Shown here one piece after another: positions 34,731 to 45,235 of a DNA stretch of 64,000 bases. The stretch is from Aralia elata (lineage: Eukaryota; Streptophyta; Magnoliopsida; Apiales; Araliaceae). Location: NCBI GenBank assembly GCA_034770075.1, contig CM068383.1, positions 37,343,222 to 37,407,221 of the forward strand, given 5' to 3'. The number at the start of each line of letters is the position of its first letter. Within the stretch, counting starts at the first letter, position 1. Position numbers and translations under genes: made by a program. The notes below the pieces were generated by a model. That model was given only the letters and a program-made list of their open reading frames with translations, ran no database searches and was not told the DNA's origin.

Positions 34731-34915
34731 CAGTAAATAGACAACACTAAAACCACAACGTTTTTATAAAAAACGTTATGGTATATTTTTACACAACGTT
34801 TTTTTAACAAAACGTTGTAGATATATATGAAAAAACGTTATGTATTTAAAAGGGCATTTTTTTAGTTTTAACTAGATAACATTTTTTTTTAAAAACGTTA
34901 TCTATCTAAAAAACA
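34731..34915. repeat. Left subterminal array of the Pack-CACTA
   Basis: Repeated ACAACGTTTTT and AAACGTTATG/AAACGTTGTAG motifs in both orientations, matched by the array at the right end. Confidence 0.75.
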
Positions 34916-35092
34916 CGGAGCTTAAAAAAATAGCGCGGAAGCAAAAACTTAAAATAAAACCTAATTGTTCAGCCTCATTTCATTTACACTCTCTCTCCTC
35001 GCCTCTTTCCTGAGCTCTCTCAAGCCCTCTGGCCACTCTCCCCTCCTTCCTCCGTCGTTCCCTGACCCCTCACCGACCGGCGACACGCGTTT

Positions 35093-35805
35093 CTCTCTCT
35101 CTCACACAAGCCGGCGACCCATGCCTACGCTATCCATGCCTCCTTACTCGCTGACGGCTACGTTCTTACTGCCACCCTCACCAACCCACCCGGTCCTCCT
35201 GCCTTCTCCGACGATGCTCTCTCCTCTCCTTCCACCGGTAAAATATCACATATATTTATATATCTATATATTTATTTATAGTATGTGTATGTTTTTTATG
35301 AATTAGGATTGAGTTTGATTTTTTTGTTGTGTAGATGAGGTGGGTACTGATGGGTGGAATGAGTTTGAGGATAACTACGCATTTGTATACTCCAACCCTG
35401 AAAAGGGTTCAAAAAAAGTTTTGGTCAAGTGCCTTGCCATGAACGATAAATTGCTTGTTGATGCTTTGAGAGACGGCGATTCTGAGCCTCTGCATCTTGA
35501 AATCGAGTAAGTAGGATTCAGCTCTATTCTTCTCTGAAATTTGATTAGATAGTGATTCTGTTCTGTTTTTAGGTTTTTTTTGTTACAGGTTTATGTCGTA
35601 GTTTTGTTGAATTATGCTGGAATTAATTGTGTTTGTTGGGGTTGGGGCTTATCTGCAGTGTTGGGGAATATATTGCTAAGAATGGGGGCTCTAACTATAG
35701 TTCGCAGTACAAGAATTTGGGGAAGCTTGTAAGGGTTGTTGATAAAGAAATTTTGAGCAAATTGGGTGGCCCTAAAACCTCTAAATCAACAACTATGCCT
35801 GGGAG
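35093..35805 (+). pseudogene. Captured PI31-type proteasome regulator fragment (3 exons)
   Basis: Exon 1 (to 35237) reads THAYAIHASLLADGYVLTAT and PPAFSDDALSS. Exon 2 (35335-35506) reads DEVGTDGWNEFEDNYAFVYS, then KGSKKVLVKCLAMNDKLLVD. Exon 3 (35659-35805) reads VGEYIAKNGGSNYSSQYKNL. This matches the N-terminal FP domain of plant PI31 proteasome-inhibitor proteins over consecutive exons. Introns have GT-AG ends (GTAAAA...GTAG and GTAAGT...GCAG), and the phases join in frame. The family's Pro/Gly-rich C-terminus is missing. PI31 binds the 20S proteasome and helps assembly and transport; the fragment includes the dimerisation domain but no proteasome-binding tail. Upstream is only an element-derived leader. 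Confidence 0.82.
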
Positions 35806-36085
35806 GTAATATTTTGTATTTGTTCTTGTAGCATAATAGATTAATAGAAAGATTTTATTTACATCCCAACTTGAACGTGACCCTGCTTATGATGTTCCCA
35901 GTTTTCTTTTGTTCGTATATTTTACATAAATCTATTGATGTAACTATAACAAGTTACACATTTTGGATAGTAACTATAACTATTCTCGTTATTATCATCC
36001 TTATTTGGATGTCTAATTGTTAGCAATATTTTGCATAGTATATTGGTTTGATGCTCATTCTTTTGAAATTTATTCTATACCTCAG

Positions 36086-36802
36086 AGGCATATTGGAGAG
36101 ACAAATATGAACGTTTATAGCAGTAGGTCTCATACAATTTTCCGCATGGTACAGTTGCTATTCCTTCTAAGTTCTAATATTATAAAATTTGAGAACTTTT
36201 AAGTTCATTAATCTTATTCTTCAATTGACGTAGATAATCGAGAGTAAGGATGATAATAGAGATGATGATACAGGGAGTTCATGTGACGCTGTTCGTATAT
36301 CTGTTTTGGTGTGCAATCATTCAATATTTTTCCTTATCTCTTCCATTTACTTTGATTATGCTATAATGGACTTTGTCCGATTCTTGTAGGCATAATAATA
36401 CACTTCTTCATGTGTTTTCTGTTTTCTTTTTTTGATTTCCTCCATTTTTGTTGTCCATCTGTTTCAAGAACTTGGTGGGCCTAGCTGGTTCAGAGCGTGC
36501 TGCAAAGACTGGTGCCGAAGGTGTACGTCTGAAAGAGGGTTCCCACATTAATAGAAGCCTGATGAGACTTGGTACTGTAATAAAGAAATTAAGTGAAGGT
36601 GCTGAGAGCCAAGGGTAGGTTTAGGTATTCTGGAGAACACACATGTGCATTTTACTTCCTTAACTTATTATATTATACATCTCTTCTTATTTGATGCAGG
36701 AGTCATGTTCCATATCAAGACAGCAAACTCACACGTATTTTACCGCCTGCATTGGGTGGAAATGCAAATACTGCTATTATATGCAATATCACACTTGCAC
36801 AG
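36086..36802 (+). pseudogene. Captured kinesin-7 (CENP-E-like) motor domain fragment (4 exons)
   Basis: Exons 36086-36148 (RHIGETNMNVYSSRSHTIFR), 36234-36308 (IIESKDDNRDDDT), 36469-36614 (LVGLAGSERAAKTGAEG, HINRSLMRLGTVIKKLSE) and 36700-36802 (HVPYQDSKLTRILPPALGGN, NTAIICNITLAQ). These are the switch I (NxxSSRSH), switch II and later parts of a kinesin motor, with GT-AG introns of normal plant size. In switch II the invariant Asp of DLAGSE is Gly here, which should abolish ATP hydrolysis. The P-loop and the stalk are absent. Joining PI31 exon 3 directly to the first kinesin exon runs out of frame into a TGA after nine codons, so no simple fusion protein is expected. Confidence 0.85.
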
Positions 36803-38390
36803 GTTACACTTTATTCAAAATCTTTTCTAACAAGACTCGCAGTATAGTGGCAATGGCTTGATTATTCTTATTCTTAGTTTATAAATTAAATTGTAGTTGT
36901 TTGTGTTAGAACAAACTATTGCAAACACAGAAATCAATGATGAAATAGTTAAAAGTTCATGAAGTACTTTTATGATGATGCTACCTGATGATGATGATGA
37001 TGCCATCTTTCATGATGATGCTACCTGTTTAAAAGTTTATCACAAGAAAATAGTTAAAAAAACTGCAATTTTTCAATATTTGATATTGGATATCCTTATT
37101 ATATCAATGAAGTACTAATCAGAAAACTGCATTGTAAAATTCTTTCTGATGTTACAATTCTTGAAGTGTATACAAGGCAAAAAGTAATCCAAGTGCCATG
37201 CACTCATAAGCAGCAATAAGCAGCAACTTGTTATACGTAGCAACTTGTGAGTTGTATTCTTGTTGGTTTTCTTTGCTTATAACATCTGATATTGCTGGTA
37301 CATGTGTTCATTTTCTACTGATGTAGTGTGTATATTATGGAATTGAGTTTTAATGGTTATTTAGGAAATTTATTCCAGAATGCATTTTAACATGCATGAA
37401 TGTTTAGTAGTAACATCGGATAGTCTCATGTTTGAACTGCTACATCATAAGAAACAAAGTTTTGGTAACAATTATAATTATTACTTGGATCTCTTCGGTG
37501 AAAATTAGTGGTGATTCACAGTAGCACATTTTTGATGATTTTTACCATCTAACAGCTTCACAAACATGGGGTCATTTGATAATTATTGGGTTTAGAATTT
37601 CCCTGGTCCCTGGATATATAAAGTTTAATATCTTGGTCCCTCCAACTTGGCATAAATACCTTAAAGGAAGTATTAAGTTTCAACATATTTTGTGTGTTTC
37701 TGCAAACCTGGACAGACTTCATAAGCATGGCCATGAAGGGCACTGCTGTATGTACCTCAACATACCACAAGCATCAAAATTGACTTGACAAGTTTTAATA
37801 TTTAGAAATTTATGTTTAAAAGTAGTATATGCAAACATAAGACATGGCAATGCATTTTGTGTGTGTTGTAAATTGCATTTGGTTTTGTATTCGTATAAAA
37901 ACTTCGTAAAGAAAAACACAAACAATGGATTAAATTTCAATAAACAATACTTTGGTCTTTGTTTACTGTTCTATTATTAATATGAAAGTTCTCTTTGGCA
38001 CTTGCCCTGATATTCTACAACTGTATGCTCTATGAAATCTCTGAAAATATGTTTCTGTTAGCTCTGTTATTCCCACAAGTTGCTACGTATAGTACTGTGT
38101 TATTTTTTAATTTCTTTTTGGTAGAGATCAGTTTTTATTCAAGTTTGAACACTCTTTGGCACTTGCATATATTTGGCACTTGCATATATTTGACGTTTTT
38201 AAATTAGAAACTTCCTGTTCAAACTGATACAATTGCATATATGTTCTATATTGTTTTAGTATATATGTATTATGTTGTTGGTTCTAGTATTGATATCTAC
38301 TTCCAATTTCTCATTTTCAGAGATATGTGGCTGATGTTGGGAAGGCATGGTCTGTATTAATCGTTTATGGAGTAATTTCCTTGCCTGCAG
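36803..38390. other. Non-coding stretch between captured kinesin and ASY1 exons
   Basis: AT-rich, intron-like. A possible exon at 38323-38375 (acceptor TTTTCAG, reading RYVADVGKAWS) is not identified and lies in the same frame as the ASY1 exon. A short ATGATGATG run lies at about 36975-37020. Confidence 0.4.
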
Positions 38391-38688
38391 TTTCTTTCAG
38401 TTACTCAAGTGCTGACAGTCAAGGGGTTTTGATGAATGTCAATCGCATTGGAAATAAAAAGCAAGGCGGCACATTCAAATGTAACTCCATTACAGAAATT
38501 ACTCCAAATGAGATGAGGTATTTCTATCTGAATAATTTGATGTACTGTTGATTCAGCCTAATTAGTTGGCATTTGAACTTGAGAAATTTTCATTTTGCGT
38601 GAAAATGTTGATTTTCAGGAGTTCTGCTTGTAAAATGGTCCAGACACTGATTCAATTGATGAGAACTCTGGATAAGATGCCAGAAGAG
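38391..38688 (+). pseudogene. Captured ASY1 HORMA-domain fragment (2 exons)
   Basis: Exon 38391-38517 reads SFSYSSADSQGVLMNVNRIG and ITEITPNEMR. Exon 38619-38688 reads SSACKMVQTLIQLMRTLDKM, PEE. This is the middle of the HORMA domain of plant ASY1, the meiotic chromosome-axis protein needed for pairing and crossover. The intron has GT-AG ends and the split arginine codon (AG/G) joins correctly. The ~600-residue protein is represented by only about 65 residues. The fragment ends at a donor (GAAGAG/GTGATA), after which the element's end follows. Confidence 0.85.
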
Positions 38689-39024
38689 GTGATATTTGCA
38701 ATAAACTAAGAGTTGCTGGATAATTGGGAGAACCTAGGCTTTTTTGCACATACTTTGGTAGTAGCTTAATTTTATGGATAGTTTGGTTTATTTTGTGGAT
38801 GCATGTAATCAAATTCACAATTCAATATATTTTTGGTGGATGTAGTAATTTGAAATTGTAAATGAATGTTATTATTGGAATGTATTGTTGATACATTTTG
38901 GATTTAAATTTAAATGAGAATTTTTTGGCTATATAGCATGACATTAGCAGATTGCAGGTGGTAATATAGCATGACATTAGTACTGGTAATATAAGCGAAC
39001 CACAACTTTTTTTTCTTTTTAAAA

Positions 39025-39345
39025 ATATTTGCAAGTCAATCTACAACATTTTAAACACGTCGTCTCTTGTTGCAAAAACCGTTATGGACAAAATTTGTCT
39101 AAATAGATGACACATTATAAACGTTGTATAAATGTGTCTAAACGTTGTCTATTATATTAAACTACAACGTTTTCGAGCATCTACTAATTTATGGAAGACA
39201 AATCTACAACGTTTTTTCGTTAAAAACGTTGTATAAGATGCCTAACTACAACGTTTTAAAACGTTGTATAAGGGTGTCAAATAGATGACACCCTTAACCT
39301 CGACGTTTTGCTGACAAAAACCGCAACGTTTTTTACGCGTTATCT
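39025..39345. repeat. Right subterminal array of the Pack-CACTA
   Basis: About a dozen copies of AAAACGTTGT / ACAACGTTTT in both orientations, interleaved with TAGATGACACCCTTA-type sequence, up to the terminal inverted repeat. Confidence 0.78.
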
Positions 39346-39369
39346 ATTTGCTGTTTTGTAGTAGTGAAT

Positions 39370-40517
39370 TCATCTCCCTCATCTTCAATTTCAAACACGC
39401 ACTAACACACCAAGAACACACGCATCATGAAAAAGTCCCTTATTTGTCATTGGTTTCGAAGTACCAACTTAGAATGAAGAAGAAGATCTGACTAAAATCA
39501 AATTGCCACACCCAAAACCCAGAAACCCTTTTACCTTCTGTCTGTATACCCACCCATTTGTTTAATATACTTTGGCCAAAATACAATCCCAGTCACGAAT
39601 GCAATGAATAGCAAAGACGAAAAAAAAACAAAGAAATGCCTCACATGAAATGCAATCAACATCACTTCCCATCTATCCATCCCCAAATCCATCCAAAACA
39701 CAAATCCAACAAAGAACAAAATAAAACCCAAATTGAGATGATTAGACACAACCCCTATACTCGAAGACAAATTGAGATGATCAGATAGCTTGGTAACAAC
39801 TAAGAATTGGGGATGTTGTCGCAACCTTAGTCATGGACGTTGTCGCCGCCGATCTTCCTCCCCCTCCGTCCTGTCTCCTTGTCGTCGACCACAACTAACG
39901 TTGCGACTATTTGGTGCAATGTTTCATCGGAAAACAGACCCCCCCTGCCGCCCCCTCCCCCCGCGCCCCCCATTACTTCGATCTGGACAACATCGAGATC
40001 TAGAGAAAGAGAAACAGAGATGAGGATTTGGTTTTCTTTTTTTATTCTTTTAATTGGTTTTTATTTTGAATTGATATTTTGTTTTAAGGAAAAGATAAGA
40101 TATTTATATCTTTTAAAGGTGTTTTGTATTTTTGAGTTAGTTTTTTATTTCTTTTAATTTAATTGATGTTTTGTACTATTAAAAAGATAAGATGTTTTTG
40201 TTTAAGGAAAAGATAAGATATATAAATCTTTATTTTTTTCCTTCTAAAAATAATATTAATTTTCAAACATTAGTTATTTTATTATTTGTTTTTCAATTAT
40301 TAATATGAGTTTTCAGTTATTAATATTTAGTTGTTTTATTTTTTTACTTAAATTCATATTATTTAGGTGAGATTACCATTTTACTATTTCAGATTTATTT
40401 GTTTTTCAAAATTATAGATATATACTCCCTCCGTACCAAAATTAGAGATACAATTTGACTTTTGAAATCAAACGACAACATATTAAATTTTAAATTAATG
40501 TGTGAATTTATTTAATA
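39370..40517. other. Spacer, no assignable gene
   Basis: A minus-strand ORF at 39531-39824 encodes hydrophobic segments (FFVGFVFWMDLGMD, FSSLLFIAFVTGIVF) and could be a scrap of a membrane-protein gene, but I do not recognise the family. 40020-40420 is AT-rich. CTCCCTCCGTACCAAAATTA at 40425-40444 is a Stowaway/Tourist-like MITE end without a clear partner nearby. Confidence 0.35.
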
Positions 40518-40550
40518 CTAGTTAATAACCCGTGCAATGCACGGGCTAGA
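40518..40550 (-). mobile_element. Helitron 3' terminus
   Basis: On the minus strand the order is hairpin CCCGTGCATTGCACGGG (plus coordinates 40529-40545, 8-bp stem), seven bases, then CTAG (40518-40521) followed by T. This is the canonical 3' end of plant Helitrons (hairpin, short spacer, CTRR, insertion before T). The element body must extend to higher coordinates; its 5' TC end could not be placed. Confidence 0.62.
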
Positions 40551-41103
40551 TCTAGTTCAAATAATAGACTGAATAATTTAAGAACAATTTACATTATTAT
40601 AGTACATTTCTAGAAATAATTACAAAAATCATACATCCATAAAATAATTACAAAAGTAATACATTTTTTCATATTTATTTACAAAATTAATATAATTAGG
40701 ATTCATGTGAGACTCTTTCAGTTGAGACACAAACAATTCCAGTTTCATGCTTCACAAGAATGACAAAGTTTATGTAGTGGGCTTTTTGACCTAGTTAATT
40801 AAGGTTCTTGATGACCAAATATTCTCACTGGGCACAAGTTTTTGAAGTCTGTATAGGCTTTTATGCTCCATTGGACAACACACAATTCAGTAGAATTTCT
40901 TGTCTACGGAAAACTGGATCCTTATAAGTAATTAATTAGAACAATTACATATTATAGTTGGGACGGTGGTGGTTACGGATTTAATGGCAAGTTCAGATGC
41001 TGCAGTAGTAAAATTTAACTACTGGTGGCTTTAGGGAGGGGTGGAAAATGGTGGACGACGGCGGCTATGTCGTCGTGATGGAAAATAAGTTGAGGAGGAG
41101 GAG
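40551..41103. other. Probable Helitron interior, no gene seen
   Basis: AT-rich sequence, then a short GGTGG/GGCGG-rich stretch (about 40970-41100). No coding signal. Confidence 0.35.
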
Positions 41104-41585
41104 GGTAACCAACCCTTAATACAAAGGTAACCAACCTTAATACATAGGTAACCAACCTTTAATACAAAGGTAACCTTAGATACAAAGGTAACCAAACCTT
41201 AATACAGAAATAATCAACCCTTAATACAAAGGTAACCAAAACTTAATACAAAAGGTATCTAACCTTAAAACAAAGGTAACCAACCTTTAATACAAAGGTA
41301 ATCAACCCTTAATACAATGGTAATCAACCCTTAATACAATGGTAACCAACCTTTAATACAAAAGTAACCAAACCTTAATACAAAGGTAAACCCTTAATAT
41401 AAAGGTAACTAAACCTTAATAGAAAGGTAACGAAACATTAATACAGAGATAACCAACCCTTAATACAATGGTAACCAAAACTTAATACAAAAGGTATCCA
41501 ATCTTAAAACAAAGGTAACCAACCTTTAATACAAAGGCAACCAACCCTTAATACAATGGTAACCAACCTTTAATACGAAAGTAAC
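41104..41585. repeat. 22-bp minisatellite
   Basis: About twenty imperfect copies of GGTAACCAACCCTTAATACA plus AA. Unit length varies by one to four bases through small deletions. Minisatellites are common inside Helitrons. Confidence 0.85.
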
Positions 41586-41717
41586 TCTCTTCCTCTTGCT
41601 CAGATGAACTCAGTAGCGGCTCGCGTTCCGTTGCGGGCATACAATAACATCATGGTCATATCTTTATCTCTGCATCTGTACTTCTTTTCAAATCTCTTGC
41701 AAAGAAAGATAGGCCTA

Positions 41718-41760
<43 letters not shown>

Positions 41761-42373
41761 CAGTTGTATTGATTTGTTTTGTTTTTATGAAATTTATTTT
41801 GATGGAGGGAGGGAGAGATAGAGGGCCGATCCAATGGGTTCTCGCTTGCAAAATTATGTTTTAATGTGTGAGAGCTCAATTTCACCGGGCCTATATTTTG
41901 GGGCAGCTTCCTTCTCCTTCTGTTCTTTTACATGCTTTCTCTTTAGTGTCTAGATTCGGAGAATCTGCCCGACATTCATTTTTTTTTCTATTTTACGTGT
42001 ATATACATGAATATCGTTGTAGTTGTATAATTGTTATATCTTTTTTTTGGAACAATTACATATTATAGTACATTTTAGAAATTGCGTTATTTTTGTAATT
42101 ATTTTGTCGATGTTTTGTTTTTGTAAATATTTTCTAATTGTTGTATATTATTGTTAAGGTCCCTAATTTATCCAATATGCGATGAGAATGTTTGACAAAT
42201 TTTTTAAACACATGGATGTTCCTTGATTGGCCCGTAGTTTGATCTATATTCAGATTGTTAATTAAAAATAAATTGCATCCTAAATTTTCATATGCATACA
42301 TAAATCTCAAAAATCCAACATAAATAAAAGCTAAAAGACATTCAATGAATTAACGAAAGAAAAAAAGACCTAC
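41586..42373. other. Spacer with TA microsatellite, no gene seen
   Basis: (TA)n at about 41720-41756. The ORFs here on both strands read through the microsatellite and have no domain. Confidence 0.45.
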
Positions 42374-42577
42374 CTTCTTGGGAGAACTCAGAAGATCTGC
42401 ATATCTCGTTAGTGTCGTTCTTAAAGTGCATGGTGGAAAGGGAGGTGAGTTCCATCCTCTTTATCAATGTGAATGGAAAAATAAGTAGCTCGGGATATAC
42501 CCAATAGCTTTTCAGCCTCCTCAACAATTTCAATCAGATTCTCACAATACACTCCAACATGGTCCCTAGTTTCATAT
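42374..42577 (-). pseudogene. NADPH-cytochrome P450 reductase exon fragment
   Basis: Minus strand, bounded by an acceptor (TTTCCCCTCAG at 42578 and up) and a donor (CCCAAGAAG/GTAGGT). It reads YETRDHVGVYCENLIEIVEE, then SIHIDKEDGTHLP, and after a small deletion that shifts the frame CTLRTTLTRYADLLSSPKK. These are adjacent segments of the FAD-binding/connecting domain of plant P450 reductase, the ER membrane electron donor of cytochromes P450. The Gly of ETGDHVGVY is Arg here. Only this one exon is present, in the same orientation as the Helitron 3' end at 40518, so it may have been picked up by that element. Confidence 0.8.
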
Positions 42578-43222
42578 CTGAGGGGAAATCAGTAAACACA
42601 ATGATCAATAATTACATCAACTCCTGAGAAACTCCCTCAGTTGTCTTTACTATTAAGCCAAAAGCCAATTACCAAAGAATACAGTAAGAACCGAGCAACT
42701 AACATATCAAACTAAGTACTTTAGAAAAGCTACGTATGGGAAACTAAATGAATTAGAGGAAGAGATAAATTGCAGAGGAGAGGAAGTGTGATAGCATTAA
42801 ATTAGAGTTTAAGGGGGCTAGGAAGCACATTAAAATATAAAATGCTGAAGTTTGAAGAGGGCAGTGGTTGTAAAGAAGGCAAACTTTTGCTTGTCTACAA
42901 CAATGATCGTGGTGGTATTTTAACATGCAGTTGGAAGATGTATGCATTGTGATTTCAGCTTTGTAGTTTTTCATAAGCCAAATCTTTTGGATTATGGGTT
43001 TTAGTTTCACTGTTAATAAAACAAAATTTTGTATTTTGCCAAAAAAGCTACTTTTAGCCACTTATTGTAGTTACAACCCCTTAATAATCTTTCACCAAAG
43101 CATGTGGCATACTACTTAGCATGAACAGTCAAAGAATAAAACATAAATCTCTATTTTCCTTGATGTGCAACCTAGGGCCTAAGCCAAATTTCTGGTGATT
43201 CTTCGTCATCATTGACCACATA
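42578..43222. other. Spacer, no assignable gene
   Basis: A minus-strand ORF at 42753-43061 has no recognisable domain. It may be intron sequence of a captured fragment. Confidence 0.35.
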
Positions 43223-43649
43223 GTTATTTGACTAAAAGAAATGTAACTGAAAGTACTGCATTACATGGCGGTGTTGTAGAGCAGCCAAAGCTTGAACCTC
43301 CCTAACACACAAAACTTAATTAGCTCCCTTATTTAATAACTGCAAAAAGTTAAAGCAAAAGAAAACATTAAAAGCTTTACCTTTTAACTTTGCCTTCACT
43401 TTTACGATTAAACGGTATCTTCTTTACAACATAGTTACCCAGGTCAAACTTGTTGGTACAAATGAAAGCAGCTCCATCCGCGCCTTTCCCAATCCTCCCG
43501 CCATGTTCAGTGAATTCAATATCATATGAGCGGTAAGGATTAAGACCCTTATTAAACTGATTCAAATGCAAATTAAGAAAACTATTACTCTTAATATAAT
43601 AATCAGAAAACAGAAAATATCTTAGGACATCAAGAGATGAAGCATTCAT
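43223..43649 (-). pseudogene. Protein kinase N-lobe fragment (2 exons)
   Basis: Minus strand. The first exon (ending at 43381) reads HGGRIGKGADGAAFICTNKF and DLGNYVVKKIPFNRKSEG: a glycine-rich loop GKGADGAAF and the VVKKI lysine. A donor AAAAG/GTAAAG follows. The second exon, from about 43301 down, reads REVQALAALQHRHVMQYFQL, giving the alpha-C helix with its conserved Glu and the HxxVxxY strand, then a stop. The pattern recalls eIF2-alpha kinases such as GCN2, but the subfamily is uncertain. The catalytic loop and the rest are absent. Its orientation matches the P450 reductase fragment and the Helitron end. Confidence 0.6.
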
Positions 43650-44402
43650 GTGTTGGGGGAAAAAAATATTTTGAGATTTATTACAAAAATGTATATGTTA
43701 TGTTTTGTGTGTGACATAATGGGCCCCATGAATTCTTCAAAGTTTATCTACCTGATCAGAGCTCCAAACAACTGGTAACTTTTATTTCAGGAATTTTCTT
43801 GTGCTAATTGATGGGGATTGTGCACTTATATTCTGTGTATGTGTTTTTATGTATTTAACTGTAAAAATACAAATTTGGGTTGTGGAATAGCTTTTCGAAA
43901 TATAGGTGAAGAGATTATAATTAAAGAAAAGTATATACAGTTTACTATTAACTCCAATTTTTATAATTTTAAAATTTTATTTATATATACTTAATTATTA
44001 ATTCTAATAATAGTCAATTTGACTAAAAAAGTCAAAATCAGACATTTAATTTAGGACGGAGGGAATATTAAATAATTTATGAAAATAATCATCCCCAATT
44101 TACATTACCTTTTCTTTTCTTTTCTTTATAATACCACTAAAATTTATAGTAAGAGTTTGCTATTATAATTATAAGCAGTTATAAGCACCTAACTACCAAT
44201 AATTAAATAAATTAATTATGCAATTGTTGTAAAATGACACATGTATATGAAATAGCAGCCCACTATCTATAGATTGACCTCAATTGTGAATCTGTTAGTA
44301 TATCTCAGTGGAGATAGCTTTATGTAATTAATTATGCACCAAAGATTAGGAATAAGGAACTAAATCAGGATTACATGTATGCAATTGATTTGGCTGTAAA
44401 AT
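43650..44402. other. Spacer with a MITE-like end, no gene seen
   Basis: TTAGGACGGAGGGAATATT (44051-44069), together with GTCAAAATCAGACA just before it, looks like one end of a Stowaway-type MITE. No complete element could be delimited. Confidence 0.4.
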
Positions 44403-44902
44403 GGGCATAAAGATCACCACCCCCGTAAATATGCAAATGGGGCGGCGTGGGCAGCTTCGGCGGTGTGGGTGGGCAGCGTGGGGTGGGTCAGCCGGCGTGG
44501 GGCAGTCCTTTCTTCTTTCTTCTCCCTCTCTTCTCTCCTCTCTCTCTTCTCCCTCTTCTCTTTTTTTTAATTTCATCTTTTTCGTTTATGTCCGACTGTC
44601 TGGTTCTTAATAGATTAAATAGGATCAGCGACCGCCTTCTGCGACCGCATGCGGTCACTATTTTTTAAATATGTGTCTGTATTAGCAACTGTTTTGCGGT
44701 CGCTGTTCTAATCCGATCGCAATAAGGCTTCTCGCCCCACTTTTGCGCCAAATTTTTGGAGGGAGATATTGTCAGCGACCGTTTTGAGGTCGCTAAAATC
44801 AATAGCGACTAAATTAACATGCAATTGCTGTTACAAGTATTAGCGATCGAAAATGGCGGTCGCAGATAGTCTTGGTCGTTGTTGGGCTTTTTTCTTGTAG
44901 TG
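44403..44902 (+). mobile_element. Solo or truncated CACTA end
   Basis: The right end reads GGGCTTTTTTCTTGTAGTG (to 44902), preceded by GCGACCG/CGGTCGC subterminal motifs from about 44627. 44403-44600 is homologous, inverted, to 15850-16060 of the 8.2-kb CACTA (GC-rich GGGCGGCGTGGG-type sequence followed by TTTTCTCTC and TGTCTGG). No opposite end was found, so this is a truncated relative in the other orientation. Confidence 0.72.
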
Positions 44903-45235
44903 TAATTCTCACTTTATTAAACTTTAAAGGCCATGTTTGTTTGTAAAAAAATATACTTAAAATTAGACTATTTGTCTTAATTCAATACTATCATAGATTA
45001 TTTTATCCTGATGGGGATTAACAGTCCTTTAAATAGTCTTATGGATCATTTTCCTAATGAGTTGGAGATTTATAGTCCTATCCATTTTAAGCTATTAAAT
45101 GACTTTATGGAACTAATAGTCATACATTAAGGGACTAATAGACAGTCTTTAATCATCAAAGGATTAAATAGTTTTAAGTTGTGTTAAATTAAGAGTAATT
45201 CAATCCCAGACATGCTTTTTGCAAATAAACATGGC
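44903..45235. other. Spacer, no gene seen
   Basis: AT-rich, with short repeated motifs such as ATAGTC and TTAATAG. No coding signal. Confidence 0.35.

Larger units (their letters stand above)
34718..39366 (+). mobile_element. Pack-type CACTA element carrying fragments of three host genes
   Basis: Left end CACTACTACAAAACAG; the right end is its complement (CTGTTTTGTAGTAGTG, 39351-39366), and the inverted ends continue imperfectly for about a dozen more bases. Flanks are AAT at 34715-34717 and 39367-39369. Both ends carry arrays of a subterminal motif built on ACAACGTTTT/AAAACGTTGT. Terminal CACTA, 3-bp duplication and subterminal arrays define the superfamily. No transposase is present. Instead there are spliced-gene fragments, all in plus orientation: PI31-like (35093-35805), kinesin-7 (36086-36802) and ASY1 (38391-38688), with introns and splice sites preserved. 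Capture was therefore from DNA, not mRNA. Confidence 0.88.

Noticed and set aside
34965..35306. Plus-strand ORF of 113 codons at the start of the Pack-CACTA
   Set aside because: It is a different frame across PI31 exon 1 and runs into the intron; the PI31 frame explains the sequence better.
39531..39824. Minus-strand hydrophobic ORF
   Set aside because: Could encode membrane segments but has no recognisable family, no support from splice sites and no homologue in the window; mentioned only in the spacer entry.
41104..41585. CRISPR-like array of short repeats
   Set aside because: Units are head-to-tail without unique spacers, in a plant nuclear context; it is a minisatellite.
40425..44069. 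One large Stowaway MITE pair from CTCCCTCCGTACC (40425) to GGACGGAGGGA (44053)
   Set aside because: The two ends are 3.6 kb apart with other elements between and no TA duplication that I can verify; more likely unrelated MITE scraps.
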